The position numbers and the translations under genes are program-made. The notes beneath the pieces are model-generated. The model did no database searches, was not told the origin of the DNA, and worked only from the letters and a program-made list of their open reading frames with translations. Positions 40,021 through 48,764 of a stretch of 64,000 bases of DNA are shown here, piece after piece. The stretch is from Aquiflexum balticum DSM 16537 (GTDB lineage: Bacteria; Bacteroidota; Bacteroidia; Cytophagales; Cyclobacteriaceae). The stretch spans positions 1,240,001 through 1,304,000 of the forward strand of contig NZ_LT838813.1 in assembly GCF_900176595.1 (NCBI RefSeq), in the 5' to 3' direction. Within the stretch, counting starts at the first letter, position 1; every line of letters begins with the position of its first letter.

Positions 40021-41370
40021 TTAGTCCTGATTATGGCCTTTCAAATCTTTTTCACCGGATCTAATATGAACTTTTACTTTTTTGATTTTTTTTGTATCTA
40101 CGGCAAGAATTGTGAATTCAAATGGATCAAATAAAATCTTTGTACCGTTTTTTGGAAGATTGGAGTTCAGTTCAAGCAAAAGCCCTCCAAGTGATTCACT
40201 TTCACCTTTGACCTCATCAAAAATCTGGGTATCCAAGTCAAGTTTTTTACAAAAATCATTCAAGGAAATTTTACCCTCAAAAATATATGTGTTTGGGTCC
40301 AACTCCTTGAAATAAAAATCCTCAACATCGTCAAATTCATCGTTGATTTCACCTATGATTTCTTCTATCAGATCCTCCAGTGTGACCAATCCGGACGTAC
40401 CCCCATATTCATCTACCACAATAGCCATATGGACTCTTTTTTTCTGAAAATCCTTGAGTAAGGAGTCGACTTTTTTATTTTCAGGAACAAAAAATCCTTT
40501 TCTTATAAGTTTCGACCATTCGAATTTTTCATCTTCTTCAACATATGGCAGCAAGTCTTTGATATATAAAATGCCTTCTATGCTATCAATAGTCTCTTTA
40601 AAAACAGGAATCCTGGAATAACCGCTTTTATTTATTTTGTCCATCAACTCATGAAAATCTGTTTCAATTTCCACTGCAGTGATATCCAATCTAGACTGCA
40701 TGACTTGTTTTACCGATAAGGTCCCAAAATTGACTATGCCTTTTAATATATCTTTTTCCTCATCAGAAGTATCTTCGGTGGTTATCTCCAAAGCTTGATT
40801 CAATTCATTCACCGATAATGAATATCCCTTTTTCTCTATTCTTTTTTCAATGAAATTACTCATGGACATTAAAAAAAGAGATATCGGTTTGAGTAAAACA
40901 GAAAAAAAGTGGATAGATGGAGCCATCATCAATGAAAACTCTATTTTGGCCTGTGTGGCATATACTTTTGGAACTATTTCCCCAAAAAAGACAATAGCAA
41001 AGGTCACACCGATGGTTTGCACTAAAATAACCAATATACCTGTTGCATTCAATCCAAAAAGATTCCAGGTCACCAAAGTCGTCAAGGTAACTATACCTAT
41101 ATTAATTAAGTTATTAAGTATCAATACTGTACTTAAAAGGGTTTTCGGTGACTCGACGAGTTCCAGTGCTTTGGTTACCCGTTTATCAGATCGCTCATCC
41201 ATTCCAGCAATATCTTCCGAATTAAGAGAAAAAAAGGCTACTTCTGATCCGGAAACAAGTCCAGAAGATATCAGCAATAGAATAAAAATGATTGCATTAA
41301 TTAAAATATAGCCGGCTGAAACCTGAGAGAGTTCAGCCAGCAATAAAAGACTCGGGTATGGGTCGTCCAT
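40021..41370 (-). CDS. gldE: GldE-type gliding motility-associated CNNM/CorC membrane protein
   Basis: The 449-residue product has an N-terminal extension, a DUF21 (CNNM) membrane domain with three or four helices (about residues 18-175), a CBS-domain pair (about 215-340; QVMQSRLDITAVE, YGGTSGLVTLEDLIEEI) and a C-terminal CorC/HlyC domain. This is the GldE architecture. In Flavobacterium johnsoniae GldE is needed for gliding or supports GldD, and it is encoded next to ssb and mutY, as here. The family may transport divalent cations. gldD is not next to it; gltB follows instead. Order mutY-ssb-gldE, gap to ssb 64 bases. Confidence 0.85.
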   Translation of the reverse strand: MDDPYPSLLLLAELSQVSAGYILINAIIFILLLISSGLVSGSEVAFFSLNSEDIAGMDERSDKRVTKALELVESPKTLLSTVLILNNLINIGIVTLTTLVTWNLFGLNATGILVILVQTIGVTFAIVFFGEIVPKVYATQAKIEFSLMMAPSIHFFSVLLKPISLFLMSMSNFIEKRIEKKGYSLSVNELNQALEITTEDTSDEEKDILKGIVNFGTLSVKQVMQSRLDITAVEIETDFHELMDKINKSGYSRIPVFKETIDSIEGILYIKDLLPYVEEDEKFEWSKLIRKGFFVPENKKVDSLLKDFQKKRVHMAIVVDEYGGTSGLVTLEDLIEEIIGEINDEFDDVEDFYFKELDPNTYIFEGKISLNDFCKKLDLDTQIFDEVKGESESLGGLLLELNSNLPKNGTKILFDPFEFTILAVDTKKIKKVKVHIRSGEKDLKGHNQD

Positions 41371-41434
41371 TAATTTATTAACAAGATGATTGCAAAATTA
41401 ATAAAATTCTGAATCAATTCTTCAACTATTTGAA

Positions 41435-41875
41435 TTAGAAGGGTAAATCATCATCTTCAACTGTCGCTTCAGCAACAGATGGTGAAGGACCGGAAGATGG
41501 AGTATTGTAATTACCGGTATTTCCTGAGGGAGAGGAACCCTCCGGTTTTCCACCCAACATGGTAAAGCTGAGTACCCTTATTTTGATTCTCTTTCTATTG
41601 TTGCCCTGTTCATCCTGCCAAGAATCAGATTTGATTTTTCCCTCCACATAAAGTTGCATTCCTTTTTTGAGATATTGTTCTGCAATTTTTGCCTGTCCAT
41701 CCCAAAGTTCCAAATCATGCCATTCAGTATTCTCGACACGATTACCTGCCCTGTCTTTGTAGGCTTCGGTGGTAGCTAACCTAAGATTGGCAACTACTTT
41801 ATCACCCTCCAAATGTTTTACTTCGGGGTCTGCACCCAAATTGCCCAATAAAATTACTTTGTTTACTCCGGCCAT
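41435..41875 (-). CDS. ssb: Single-stranded DNA-binding protein
   Basis: The 146-residue product has an OB fold of about 110 residues (MAGVNKVILLGNLGADPEVK, EWHDLELWDGQAKIAEQYLKKGMQLYVEGKIKSD), a Ser/Gly/Pro-rich linker (about 115-135) and the acidic tip DDDLPF that recruits replication and repair proteins. It binds ssDNA as a tetramer. It follows mutY by 50 bases and precedes gldE on the same strand, a conserved neighbourhood in Bacteroidota. Confidence 0.96.
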   Translation of the reverse strand: MAGVNKVILLGNLGADPEVKHLEGDKVVANLRLATTEAYKDRAGNRVENTEWHDLELWDGQAKIAEQYLKKGMQLYVEGKIKSDSWQDEQGNNRKRIKIRVLSFTMLGGKPEGSSPSGNTGNYNTPSSGPSPSVAEATVEDDDLPF

Positions 41876-41925
41876 AATTGTTCTGTTTAAAGGTTTAACA
41901 AAAAGTTTATGTATAAATTTAATGA

Positions 41926-42999
41926 TTAAATTTCTAGGTTCAAAAATTTCAAAATCAATCTTGGTTTGGCAAGTTTTTCCAGATTTTCAAAATCAACTAA
42001 TCTGTAACCTTTCGCATTTACCCAGGATTGAAGTTTTGAAAGAGCGTCTTTCTCCACGATGATTTTTACAAAGGTGGCAAAAATTCTTTGATGGGTAAGA
42101 ATATGTTTGAAGCTGGATTCAGGATTATAGACAATTTGCGTCCCGAATTCTTTTATTTCATTGGCGATAAATGAATCCAATGAATCTTTATCAATTTTTA
42201 TTTTCGACTCTTCCATCGGAAAATCAAAAAGTCCTTCCCAAATATCTCCTTTGCCCCTTTGTTTGACAACGACTTGCTGACCACAGACGATATAGGAGTA
42301 GAGAAAATGCCGGTCTCTTATTTTGAGTTTATTGATCTTCACAGGCAAATCCCCTACCAGCTTATGTTTATAGGCAAAACATCCGGTCTTTAAAGAACAG
42401 TGTTCACAATCCGGATTTTTGGGGACGCATTGCAATGCCCCAAATTCCATAATGGCTTGGTTAAATTCTCCGGGCTTATCTTCAGGGATAAGATTATTGG
42501 CCAAGGATTCGAATTCTTTTTTGCCGGAACTGCTTGCGATATCCGTTGAAATCCCAAAATATCTGCTTAAGACCCGGAAGACATTTCCGTCCACCACAGC
42601 AATCTTCTCGCCATAAGCAAAAGAAGCAATGGCTGCAGCAGTGTAATTACCGACTCCTTTTAGTTTCAACAAACCTTTGTAATCTCCTGGAAAGTCACCA
42701 TCAAATTTTTCAGTAATCTCTTTTGCACATTGGTGGAGGTTTCTTGCCCGGCTGTAATAACCCAATCCCTGCCATAATCTCATCACTTCTTCGGCAGGTG
42801 CATTCGCTAAATCTTCCACATTCGGGTAATTTTGAAGATATTTTTCAAAATAAGGGAGTCCTTGTGCTACTCGGGTTTGTTGTAAGATAATTTCAGATAA
42901 CCAAATGATATATGGGTTTTGGGTGTTTCTCCATGGCAAATCCCGTCTATTGTGGGGGTACCACTCCAATAATCTATGGACAAAAGCTTCAAAGTTCAA
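41926..42999 (-). CDS. mutY: A/G-specific adenine DNA glycosylase
   Basis: The 357-residue product removes adenine mispaired with 8-oxoguanine. Seen: SEIILQQTRVAQG with the catalytic Glu, the helix-hairpin-helix LKGVGNYTAAAIASF followed by AVVDGNVFRVLSR with the catalytic Asp, and a 4Fe-4S loop with spacing C-x6-C-x2-C-x5-C in CVPKNPDCEHCSLKTGC. The C-terminal NUDIX-like domain (about residues 225-350; GLFDFPMEES, FKHILTHQRI) recognises 8-oxoG. Divergent from the HU gene (160 bases apart). Confidence 0.96.
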   Translation of the reverse strand: MNFEAFVHRLLEWYPHNRRDLPWRNTQNPYIIWLSEIILQQTRVAQGLPYFEKYLQNYPNVEDLANAPAEEVMRLWQGLGYYSRARNLHQCAKEITEKFDGDFPGDYKGLLKLKGVGNYTAAAIASFAYGEKIAVVDGNVFRVLSRYFGISTDIASSSGKKEFESLANNLIPEDKPGEFNQAIMEFGALQCVPKNPDCEHCSLKTGCFAYKHKLVGDLPVKINKLKIRDRHFLYSYIVCGQQVVVKQRGKGDIWEGLFDFPMEESKIKIDKDSLDSFIANEIKEFGTQIVYNPESSFKHILTHQRIFATFVKIIVEKDALSKLQSWVNAKGYRLVDFENLEKLAKPRLILKFLNLEI

Positions 43000-43057
43000 G
43001 GCGTTTACAATTAAGGTGTTAAGACAATGTTAAACAATTCAATCTAATTTTGAACAT

Positions 43058-43092
43058 TTTGTTTTTATATTGAAATGCTTCCTTTAAATTTG
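43058..43092 (+). promoter_or_regulatory. Probable HU promoter
   Basis: TTTG at 43058-43061 and TAAATTTG at 43085-43092 match the -33 and -7 elements of Bacteroidota sigma-70-type promoters; the spacer is 23 bases, at the upper end of the known range. It lies 68 bases before the HU start. Confidence 0.5.
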
Positions 43093-43159
43093 CAGTCCCA
43101 AAAACAGTTGGTTAATAGGCCATTAAGCTTATTAGATAATAATTTAAATTCATCAAACA

Positions 43160-43468
43160 GTGACTAAAGCAGAAGTAATCACCAAAATTTCAGAAAAAAC
43201 TGGAATTCAAAAAGACGATGTAACTCAGACAATTGAGGCATTCTTCAAAGTGGTAAAAGATTCCATGGCAGAAGGAGATAACATCTATGTAAGAGGATTT
43301 GGAAGTTTCATCAACAAGAAGAGAGCCAAGAAAATCGCACGTAACATCTCGAAAAACACAGCTATTGTGATCGATGAACACTTCGTACCGGCCTTCAAGC
43401 CTTCCAAAGTTTTTGTTGAGAAAATCAAAAACAGTAAAAAAATCAAAGAACTTGCTCCTCAGGATTAA
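43160..43468 (+). CDS. HU/IHF family DNA-binding protein
   Basis: The 102-residue product is a histone-like DNA-bending protein: MTKAEVITKISEKTGIQ, the VYVRGFGSF-type strand (IYVRGFGSFINKKRAKK), then ARNISKNTAIVIDEHFVPAFKPSK. The basic beta-ribbon lacks the classical RNP tip and reads ARNISKNTAI, as in the Bacteroidota subgroup. It starts with GTG (43160-43162); no nearby ATG would keep the conserved N-terminus. Its TAA sits in the loop of a terminator hairpin. Located between mutY (divergent) and a TPR gene, a conserved order. Confidence 0.93.
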   Translation: MTKAEVITKISEKTGIQKDDVTQTIEAFFKVVKDSMAEGDNIYVRGFGSFINKKRAKKIARNISKNTAIVIDEHFVPAFKPSKVFVEKIKNSKKIKELAPQD

Positions 43469-43487
43469 TCCTGAGAGCTGTTTTTTC
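43454..43487 (+). terminator. HU terminator containing the stop codon
   Basis: CTCAGGA (43458-43464) pairs with TCCTGAG (43469-43475), extended by GCT/AGC outside one bulged base, then TGTTTTTT. The loop TTAA holds the HU stop codon. The next gene starts at 43490, directly after the T run. Confidence 0.8.
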
Positions 43488-43489
43488 TT

Positions 43490-44308
43490 ATGAAGAAATC
43501 CCAAATCATAGCAGTAATCTTTGGAATTGTCTGCATTGGTGTTTTGTTTTCACTTCCAAGAGTAGTTGTTGACAACGAAGACGGCAATTCGGTCATCACC
43601 GAAGGAGAATCAACGACGGGCAACGTTACGGAGGAAATTCATGATGCACCTTTAGCCCAAGAAGAAAGAGATAACATCAATCTGCTGGCCAATGAATTGG
43701 GAATAACTGAAAATAAGGAAAAATATGCATCTTTGGCTACTGAATTAGCTTCATTGTATTCCAATGCAGGTAAATTTGACAGCGCTGCTTATTTCTTGGA
43801 AATGGCAGCTGACAAAATAGAAACTGCCGAAAGTTGGGAAAAAGCAGGTATCGCATATTATGATGCCTACACTTTTGCAATGAATGAAGAAAAAGTAGCC
43901 TATCTTGCCGAAAAGACGAGAACCTACTTGAATAAGGTTTTGGAAGAAGATCCAAAGCGAGTTGATTTGAAATCAAAAATTGCTATGACCTATGTGTCAT
44001 CTTCCAACCCTATGCAGGGAATCACCATGCTTAGGGAGATTTTGGAAGAAGATCCTACCAATGAAGATGGTCTCTTCAATATGGGAGTGTTGTCCATGCA
44101 ATCAGGACAATATAAAAGGGCAGTAGAACGTTTTGAAGAATTGGTGCGTTACCATCCTGAGAATATTCAGGGCCAATTCTATCTTGGCGTGAGTTATTTC
44201 GAATCCAAACAAAACAATAAAGCGAAAAAGCAATTTCAGCAAGTTCAAAACATGACCACAGACCAAATGGTTTTGGCAAGTGTGGAGAGTTACCTGGAAA
44301 GGCTATAA
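43490..44308 (+). CDS. TPR-repeat protein, membrane-anchored
   Basis: The 272-residue product has an N-terminal hydrophobic segment (residues 6-22) followed by an acidic linker and at least three tetratricopeptide repeats: LASLYSNAGKFDSAAYFLEMA, LFNMGVLSMQSGQYKRAVERF and GQFYLGVSYFESKQNNKAKKQF. It is probably anchored in the inner membrane with the TPRs as a protein-binding scaffold. It sits between HU and the bS22-like/RNase G genes in a neighbourhood that recurs in Bacteroidota; partners are unknown. Confidence 0.83.
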   Translation: MKKSQIIAVIFGIVCIGVLFSLPRVVVDNEDGNSVITEGESTTGNVTEEIHDAPLAQEERDNINLLANELGITENKEKYASLATELASLYSNAGKFDSAAYFLEMAADKIETAESWEKAGIAYYDAYTFAMNEEKVAYLAEKTRTYLNKVLEEDPKRVDLKSKIAMTYVSSSNPMQGITMLREILEEDPTNEDGLFNMGVLSMQSGQYKRAVERFEELVRYHPENIQGQFYLGVSYFESKQNNKAKKQFQQVQNMTTDQMVLASVESYLERL

Positions 44309-44338
44309 ATAATTGTTCCACTTAAAATCTTTAAAACT

Positions 44339-44428
44339 ATGCCTTGCGGTAAAAAAAGAAAAAGACATAAGATCTCCACGCACAAGCGAAAAAAGAGACT
44401 TAGAAAAAACAGACATAAGAAGAAGTAA
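44339..44428 (+). CDS. 29-residue basic ribosomal protein, bS22/AURKAIP1-like
   Basis: This 29-codon frame reads MPCGKKRKRHKISTHKRKKR followed by LRKNRHKKK. It is almost wholly Lys, Arg and His, with the RKKRLRKNRHKKK pattern of the AURKAIP1/COX24 family that includes the small actinobacterial ribosomal protein bS22. Proteins of this type and size occur in many Bacteroidota. It lies 30 bases after the TPR gene and upstream of the RNase G gene. The terminator that follows begins inside its last codons. Confidence 0.82.
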   Translation: MPCGKKRKRHKISTHKRKKRLRKNRHKKK

Positions 44429-44446
44429 TTCACTTCTTCTTTTTGA
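44417..44446 (+). terminator. Terminator overlapping the bS22-like stop codon
   Basis: AAGAAGAAGT (44417-44426) pairs perfectly with ACTTCTTCTT (44432-44441), then TTTTG. The left arm encodes the last lysines and the first base of the TAA stop (44426-44428). Confidence 0.75.
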
Positions 44447-44488
44447 GTTTTTAAAGTAAACGTTCATTAACATATAAACCAGACACGA

Positions 44489-46060
44489 TTGAGCACAGAA
44501 TTATTAATTGATTCTGCTCCAACCGGTAGTCGCATCGCCCTTTTAAAAGATAAGAATCTGGTAGAAATCCACTCAGAAGGTGGAGAAAACCAATTTAAGG
44601 TCGGAGATATTTATTTGGGTACTGTCCGTAAAATTGTCAATGGGCTCAATGCAGCTTTCATTGATGTAGGCTATGAAAAGGATGCCTTCCTGCATTATCA
44701 GGATTTGGGTCCTCAGATCAACAGCCTCAACAAGTTTACAAAACTGGTACGCAACAATAATTATCCCAATCTGAATCTGAAGGGTTTTGAAAAGGAGCCT
44801 GATATTGAAAAGCTTGGAAAAATTTCCAATGTCCTTTCAAAAAGCAATCAGGTATTGGTACAGGTGGTCAAAGAACCCATCTCTACCAAAGGTCCAAGAC
44901 TATCGTGTGAGCTCTCCATTGCCGGTCGGTACATTGTCTTAGTTCCCTTTTCCGACACTGTCAACGTATCCAAAAAAATACGAAGTGCGGAAGAAAGAAA
45001 AAGATTGGTCCGCTTAATCACTTCAATCAAGCCATCTAATTTTGGTGTAATTATCAGAACAGTAGCCGAAGGTCAGTCTGTCACAGAACTTGACAAAGAC
45101 CTGAGGAACCTTTACACTACTTGGGAAGAGGGCATGAAAAAACTGGCCAAAGCAAAAGGCCGCGACAAGGTAATCGGAGAAATGAGTATGGCGTCCTCTA
45201 TAATCAGGGACTTACTCAACGAATCATTCGATGCAATCACCGTAGAAGATGAATTGATCTATGATCAAATCAGGTCTTATATCAGATCTATTGCCCCTGA
45301 AAAGGAAAAAATTGTTAAGCTTTACAACGGAAAAGCGAAGCTCTTTGAAAATTTTGGAATAGAGAAGCAAATCAAAAGCTTGTTTGGTCAGACGATAAGT
45401 CTCCCACAGGGCGGTTATCTCATCATTGAGCATACCGAAGCCCTTCACGTCATAGACGTCAACAGTGGGAACAAGTCGAACCAAGAAAGCGAACAGGAAA
45501 TGACGGCATTAAAAACCAACCTGGTCGCAGCCAAAGAAATTGCCCGACAATTGCGCCTCCGGGATATGGGAGGTATCATCGTCATTGACTTCATCGATAT
45601 GAAAAAGGCCGAAAATAAGAAGGTCATTTATGATGCGATGCGGGAAGAGATGAAAGATGACAGGTCCAAAAACACCGTCTTGCCGCTGACCAAATTCGGT
45701 CTGATGCAGATTACAAGACAGCGGGTCAGACCTGAAGTCAATATTGTCACCAAAGAAACCTGCCCGGCATGTAATGGAACAGGAAAGATTCAGGCCTCCA
45801 TCTTGGTGGCCGATCAATTGGAAAAAGACCTCGAGCATATTGCTACTATCCAGAATGTTTCCCACATCCAAATAGGATTACACCCTTACCTGTATGCGTA
45901 TTTTACCAACGGGTTTATTTCCCCGAGAGTAAGGTGGTTTTTCAAATACTTTAAGTGGGTTAGACTGACAAAAGACTCTTCCCTCCCGGTGACGGAGTAC
46001 AGATTCCTAGATGAATCCGGAGAAGAAATAGAACTAACTGTAAAAAGCGAGACCGAATAG
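44489..46060 (+). CDS. rng: Ribonuclease E/G family endoribonuclease
   Basis: The 523-residue product has the RNase G order: S1 domain (about residues 38-125; GDIYLGTVRKIVNGLNAAFIDVG), the RNase H-like and 5'-sensor region, the catalytic Asp pair in LHVIDVNSGNKSN and GGIIVIDFIDMKK, and the zinc-link CPACNGTGK. It lacks the long disordered C-terminal scaffold of E. coli RNase E, so it is G-like. It cuts single-stranded RNA in rRNA and mRNA maturation. The start is TTG 44489 (MSTELLIDS), the only start that keeps the conserved N-terminus. Confidence 0.94.
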   Translation: MSTELLIDSAPTGSRIALLKDKNLVEIHSEGGENQFKVGDIYLGTVRKIVNGLNAAFIDVGYEKDAFLHYQDLGPQINSLNKFTKLVRNNNYPNLNLKGFEKEPDIEKLGKISNVLSKSNQVLVQVVKEPISTKGPRLSCELSIAGRYIVLVPFSDTVNVSKKIRSAEERKRLVRLITSIKPSNFGVIIRTVAEGQSVTELDKDLRNLYTTWEEGMKKLAKAKGRDKVIGEMSMASSIIRDLLNESFDAITVEDELIYDQIRSYIRSIAPEKEKIVKLYNGKAKLFENFGIEKQIKSLFGQTISLPQGGYLIIEHTEALHVIDVNSGNKSNQESEQEMTALKTNLVAAKEIARQLRLRDMGGIIVIDFIDMKKAENKKVIYDAMREEMKDDRSKNTVLPLTKFGLMQITRQRVRPEVNIVTKETCPACNGTGKIQASILVADQLEKDLEHIATIQNVSHIQIGLHPYLYAYFTNGFISPRVRWFFKYFKWVRLTKDSSLPVTEYRFLDESGEEIELTVKSETE

Positions 46061-46077
46061 GTCCCGCTTTTTTTATT
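46044..46077 (+). terminator. Terminator spanning the rng stop codon
   Basis: AAAGCGAGACC (46044-46054) pairs with GGTCCCGCTTT (46060-46070) with one mismatch, followed by TTTT. The TAG stop (46058-46060) lies in the loop and first stem base. The convergent SIMPL gene ends at 46073. Confidence 0.8.
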
Positions 46078-46804
46078 TCACCCCATAACTCAACCGCATC
46101 GTAATCGAAGCAGTTTTATTTTTTGCAGAGGTGTTGAAAGTCCCACCCCAGGAATAATCCTCCGTGGAGTTCTGTCCGGTAATCTGAAAAATGCCCATAT
46201 TGGCTGAAATCAGTCGGCCCAATTTTGATCCCGAATTTTCTGCAATTCTTTCCGCTCTTAGCCTTGCATCTTCTGTGGCTTTGGAAATCATTTCGATTTT
46301 CAGACTTTCCAATTCTGTGTAATAATATCTGGGTGGCTGTGAATAGAATTTTACTCCCTGAAGCAGCAATTCGGTTATCTCTCTCGAAATCTGCTCTACT
46401 TTGTCCACTTCCTTGGATTCAATCTGAAGGGACTGATTCAATTGGTAACCCTTGAAAGTCTGGCCCATAAAATTTCCATTGCTGCTGTAATTTTGATCAT
46501 AAAGAGGATTTGTATTGACCGCTTTGAAAATAATCTGTTCTTTGGGAATTCCTTTGGCCACCAAATAATCTGTGACTGCCTTCCGGTCTTTTTCAAGATC
46601 AGAATAGGCTGTTTTTATATCATAATTTTCCCTGCTGAAATTCCCTTCCCATACCACAAGGTCAGAAGTGAAATTCTGTTCTCCCAAGCCGGTGACATCA
46701 ACAGTTCCGGATTTTTTATTTCTATTGATGATGGCATTGCCTAAAATTGCAGCTGCAATGATGATGGACAAAGCAAAAATGATAGCGGTAAGATGTTTTT
46801 TCAT
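46073..46804 (-). CDS. SIMPL domain (DUF541) protein
   Basis: The 243-residue product has an N-terminal membrane anchor (residues 5-26) and a SIMPL domain: TVDVTGLGEQNFTSDLVVW, a long middle helix, YYYTELESLKIEMISKATEDA and RAERIAENSGSKLGRL. The family is periplasmic or envelope-associated, with a BP26-like fold forming large assemblies in other bacteria; its biochemical role is unclear. Convergent with rng, followed upstream by the DUF2207 gene on the same strand (61 bases), with which it may be co-transcribed. Confidence 0.87.
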   Translation of the reverse strand: MKKHLTAIIFALSIIIAAAILGNAIINRNKKSGTVDVTGLGEQNFTSDLVVWEGNFSRENYDIKTAYSDLEKDRKAVTDYLVAKGIPKEQIIFKAVNTNPLYDQNYSSNGNFMGQTFKGYQLNQSLQIESKEVDKVEQISREITELLLQGVKFYSQPPRYYYTELESLKIEMISKATEDARLRAERIAENSGSKLGRLISANMGIFQITGQNSTEDYSWGGTFNTSAKNKTASITMRLSYGVK

Positions 46805-46865
46805 AATAGCAGAAATGAATTACTTCCTTAAAATTACAATAATATACCATAATATTATATAGAAC

Positions 46866-48764
46866 TCAACGTCCACCTCCGCCTCCGCCGCCTCTTCCAC
46901 CTCCGGAAGAACCCCCTCCTGATGATCCACTGCCACCACTGCTATTGGTCCCTGAGGAACTATTGATGGAATTGGTAAGGGATCTGTTGATGTGATTCCC
47001 CAATGCACCATAGGAATATGCTCGGGAACCCGAATACCAAGAAGTACGGTGCTGATTTTGAAGGCTGGCCCTTTCCATTAAGGTTTGGAATTTCTCTCCC
47101 CAGATTTTATCGACTTTAAATGCCATGGCATAGGGAAGGAGCTTTTCAAATACTTCGGGAGTCAACTTTGGAGGATTGAACATCTGAAGTTGTCTTTCTT
47201 CAGCAGCACTCAAATACCTTTTGAAACCGTCAATTCTTGCCTTTAAATCCAGTTTCTCCTCACTTGGTTGACGGATCAGATAGATATAGGTAAAGAAGGA
47301 AATTACTGCGAAAACAATAAAAACAATAAGAGTAAAATTATTCAGTGAAATGGCACTATTGGAAAATAAATAAAAAGATCCCCCCAAAAACAACATCCCA
47401 ATCAAGGAAAAAAACAACCAGTTTGTTCCCCTTTTTTTGATAAGAGAAATACTGATGAAAACCACAAAGAAAATAGCCAAAGGAAGTATTGGTAAGTCTC
47501 CAATATTAAAATCCAGCGTTGTTGGTGGACCATAATAATTGTAATCAAATCTACTTGCTACCAAAGCGTAAATAATAAAAATAAAAACTGGGCCTACCCA
47601 AAATTTCCAGTTGCTTCCCTGTGTTAAAAAAGGTTTATGCTCAGTCACCAAACTGTTCATATAGGCCTGATACATACTTTTAAAATGGCTGCTGTATTTT
47701 CCATCAATGACCGCGACATTGCCATTGGTGAAAAAATATTGCATCAGCTTCCGCTCTTCTTTGGGTAAAGCATCATCATCCTCTTTTAACTTTACCAAAT
47801 GGAATTCGGTGGACTTAATTAACCCGAAGAGTTGGTCCTTACTTTTTTCTTCAATCCTAAGATAACCGTTCACTGCCAGATGTACTATGGAGGCGGATAT
47901 CAACTCTCCCCAGAAATATCCTTTATGCAGCATACCCATAGAAGCTGGGGACAAATCAGAAGGAGGATTAAATTCAGGGATGACAGTAGGGCTGGGTGGA
48001 TCTACCCCATACTTCCGCCAGGTATAGATGTAATAGACCAAAAGGACTAAGGTCATAATACCTGTAAATATCAATAAACCAAACTGTTCAAAAAAAGTAG
48101 GTGGAGGCGGAAGACTTACAATTCCCTTTGTAAATCCTGTTGCTATAGTGAGATTTTGCCCGGAAGCAAGGTTTTCTGCCCTGAAAATCATTCTACCATC
48201 GGGAAGCGTTTCTGTACTGCAGTTTTGTTCAGTAGAGCCTGAATATCCTGTATAGCATGAAGATTGTAAAAATTCCGCTTCCTGAGGAATTTGGACAGCT
48301 GCTGAAATGCTTGCAATTCTAAAAACCCAACCAAAGCCATTCACATTCCAATAGAGCTCATCATAATCCTCAAAATAGCCCAATTGCCCTTCAGCAGTAT
48401 ATTTTATTTGAAAAGTATACCAGCCAGGTTCCAAAAAACTATCGTCACCAACATTAATAAACAAATTTCCCTGCTTCTTTTCTGTATCATAAGGACTGTC
48501 CTCGCCGTTCATTTTTACATGGATGACCTTATAATCGGTTTTGACAGTTTTGTAACGGTAATCCGTGCCAGACAAAGGCAAGGTCCTCACAATTCCTCTT
48601 CTGATCTGCTCACCGGCAGCATATATTTCGATGGTCTCAGTAACAGTCAACATGCCGGAAGCATCTACCTGCAAATCCGAATGGAATGACCGGATATATT
48701 CCTCCTGTGCATACAGTGTTTGACCAAAAACAACTAGCAGAAAGAAAAAGATGTACCTTTTCAC
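46866..48764 (-). CDS. DUF2207 membrane protein with poly-glycine tail
   Basis: The 632-residue product has a signal peptide, a DUF2207 extracytoplasmic domain (residues about 22-210; YIRSFHSDLQVDASGMLTVTE, YWNVNGFGWVFRI), a membrane helix near 230, a cytosolic stretch, and a helix cluster about 390-510. It ends in a Ser/Gly-rich tail that finishes with an almost pure Gly run (GGGRGGGGGGGR). DUF2207 proteins commonly pair with LemA; here its ATG overlaps the lemA stop by 4 bases (ATGA). Function unknown. Confidence 0.87.
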   Translation of the reverse strand: MKRYIFFFLLVVFGQTLYAQEEYIRSFHSDLQVDASGMLTVTETIEIYAAGEQIRRGIVRTLPLSGTDYRYKTVKTDYKVIHVKMNGEDSPYDTEKKQGNLFINVGDDSFLEPGWYTFQIKYTAEGQLGYFEDYDELYWNVNGFGWVFRIASISAAVQIPQEAEFLQSSCYTGYSGSTEQNCSTETLPDGRMIFRAENLASGQNLTIATGFTKGIVSLPPPPTFFEQFGLLIFTGIMTLVLLVYYIYTWRKYGVDPPSPTVIPEFNPPSDLSPASMGMLHKGYFWGELISASIVHLAVNGYLRIEEKSKDQLFGLIKSTEFHLVKLKEDDDALPKEERKLMQYFFTNGNVAVIDGKYSSHFKSMYQAYMNSLVTEHKPFLTQGSNWKFWVGPVFIFIIYALVASRFDYNYYGPPTTLDFNIGDLPILPLAIFFVVFISISLIKKRGTNWLFFSLIGMLFLGGSFYLFSNSAISLNNFTLIVFIVFAVISFFTYIYLIRQPSEEKLDLKARIDGFKRYLSAAEERQLQMFNPPKLTPEVFEKLLPYAMAFKVDKIWGEKFQTLMERASLQNQHRTSWYSGSRAYSYGALGNHINRSLTNSINSSSGTNSSGGSGSSGGGSSGGGRGGGGGGGR

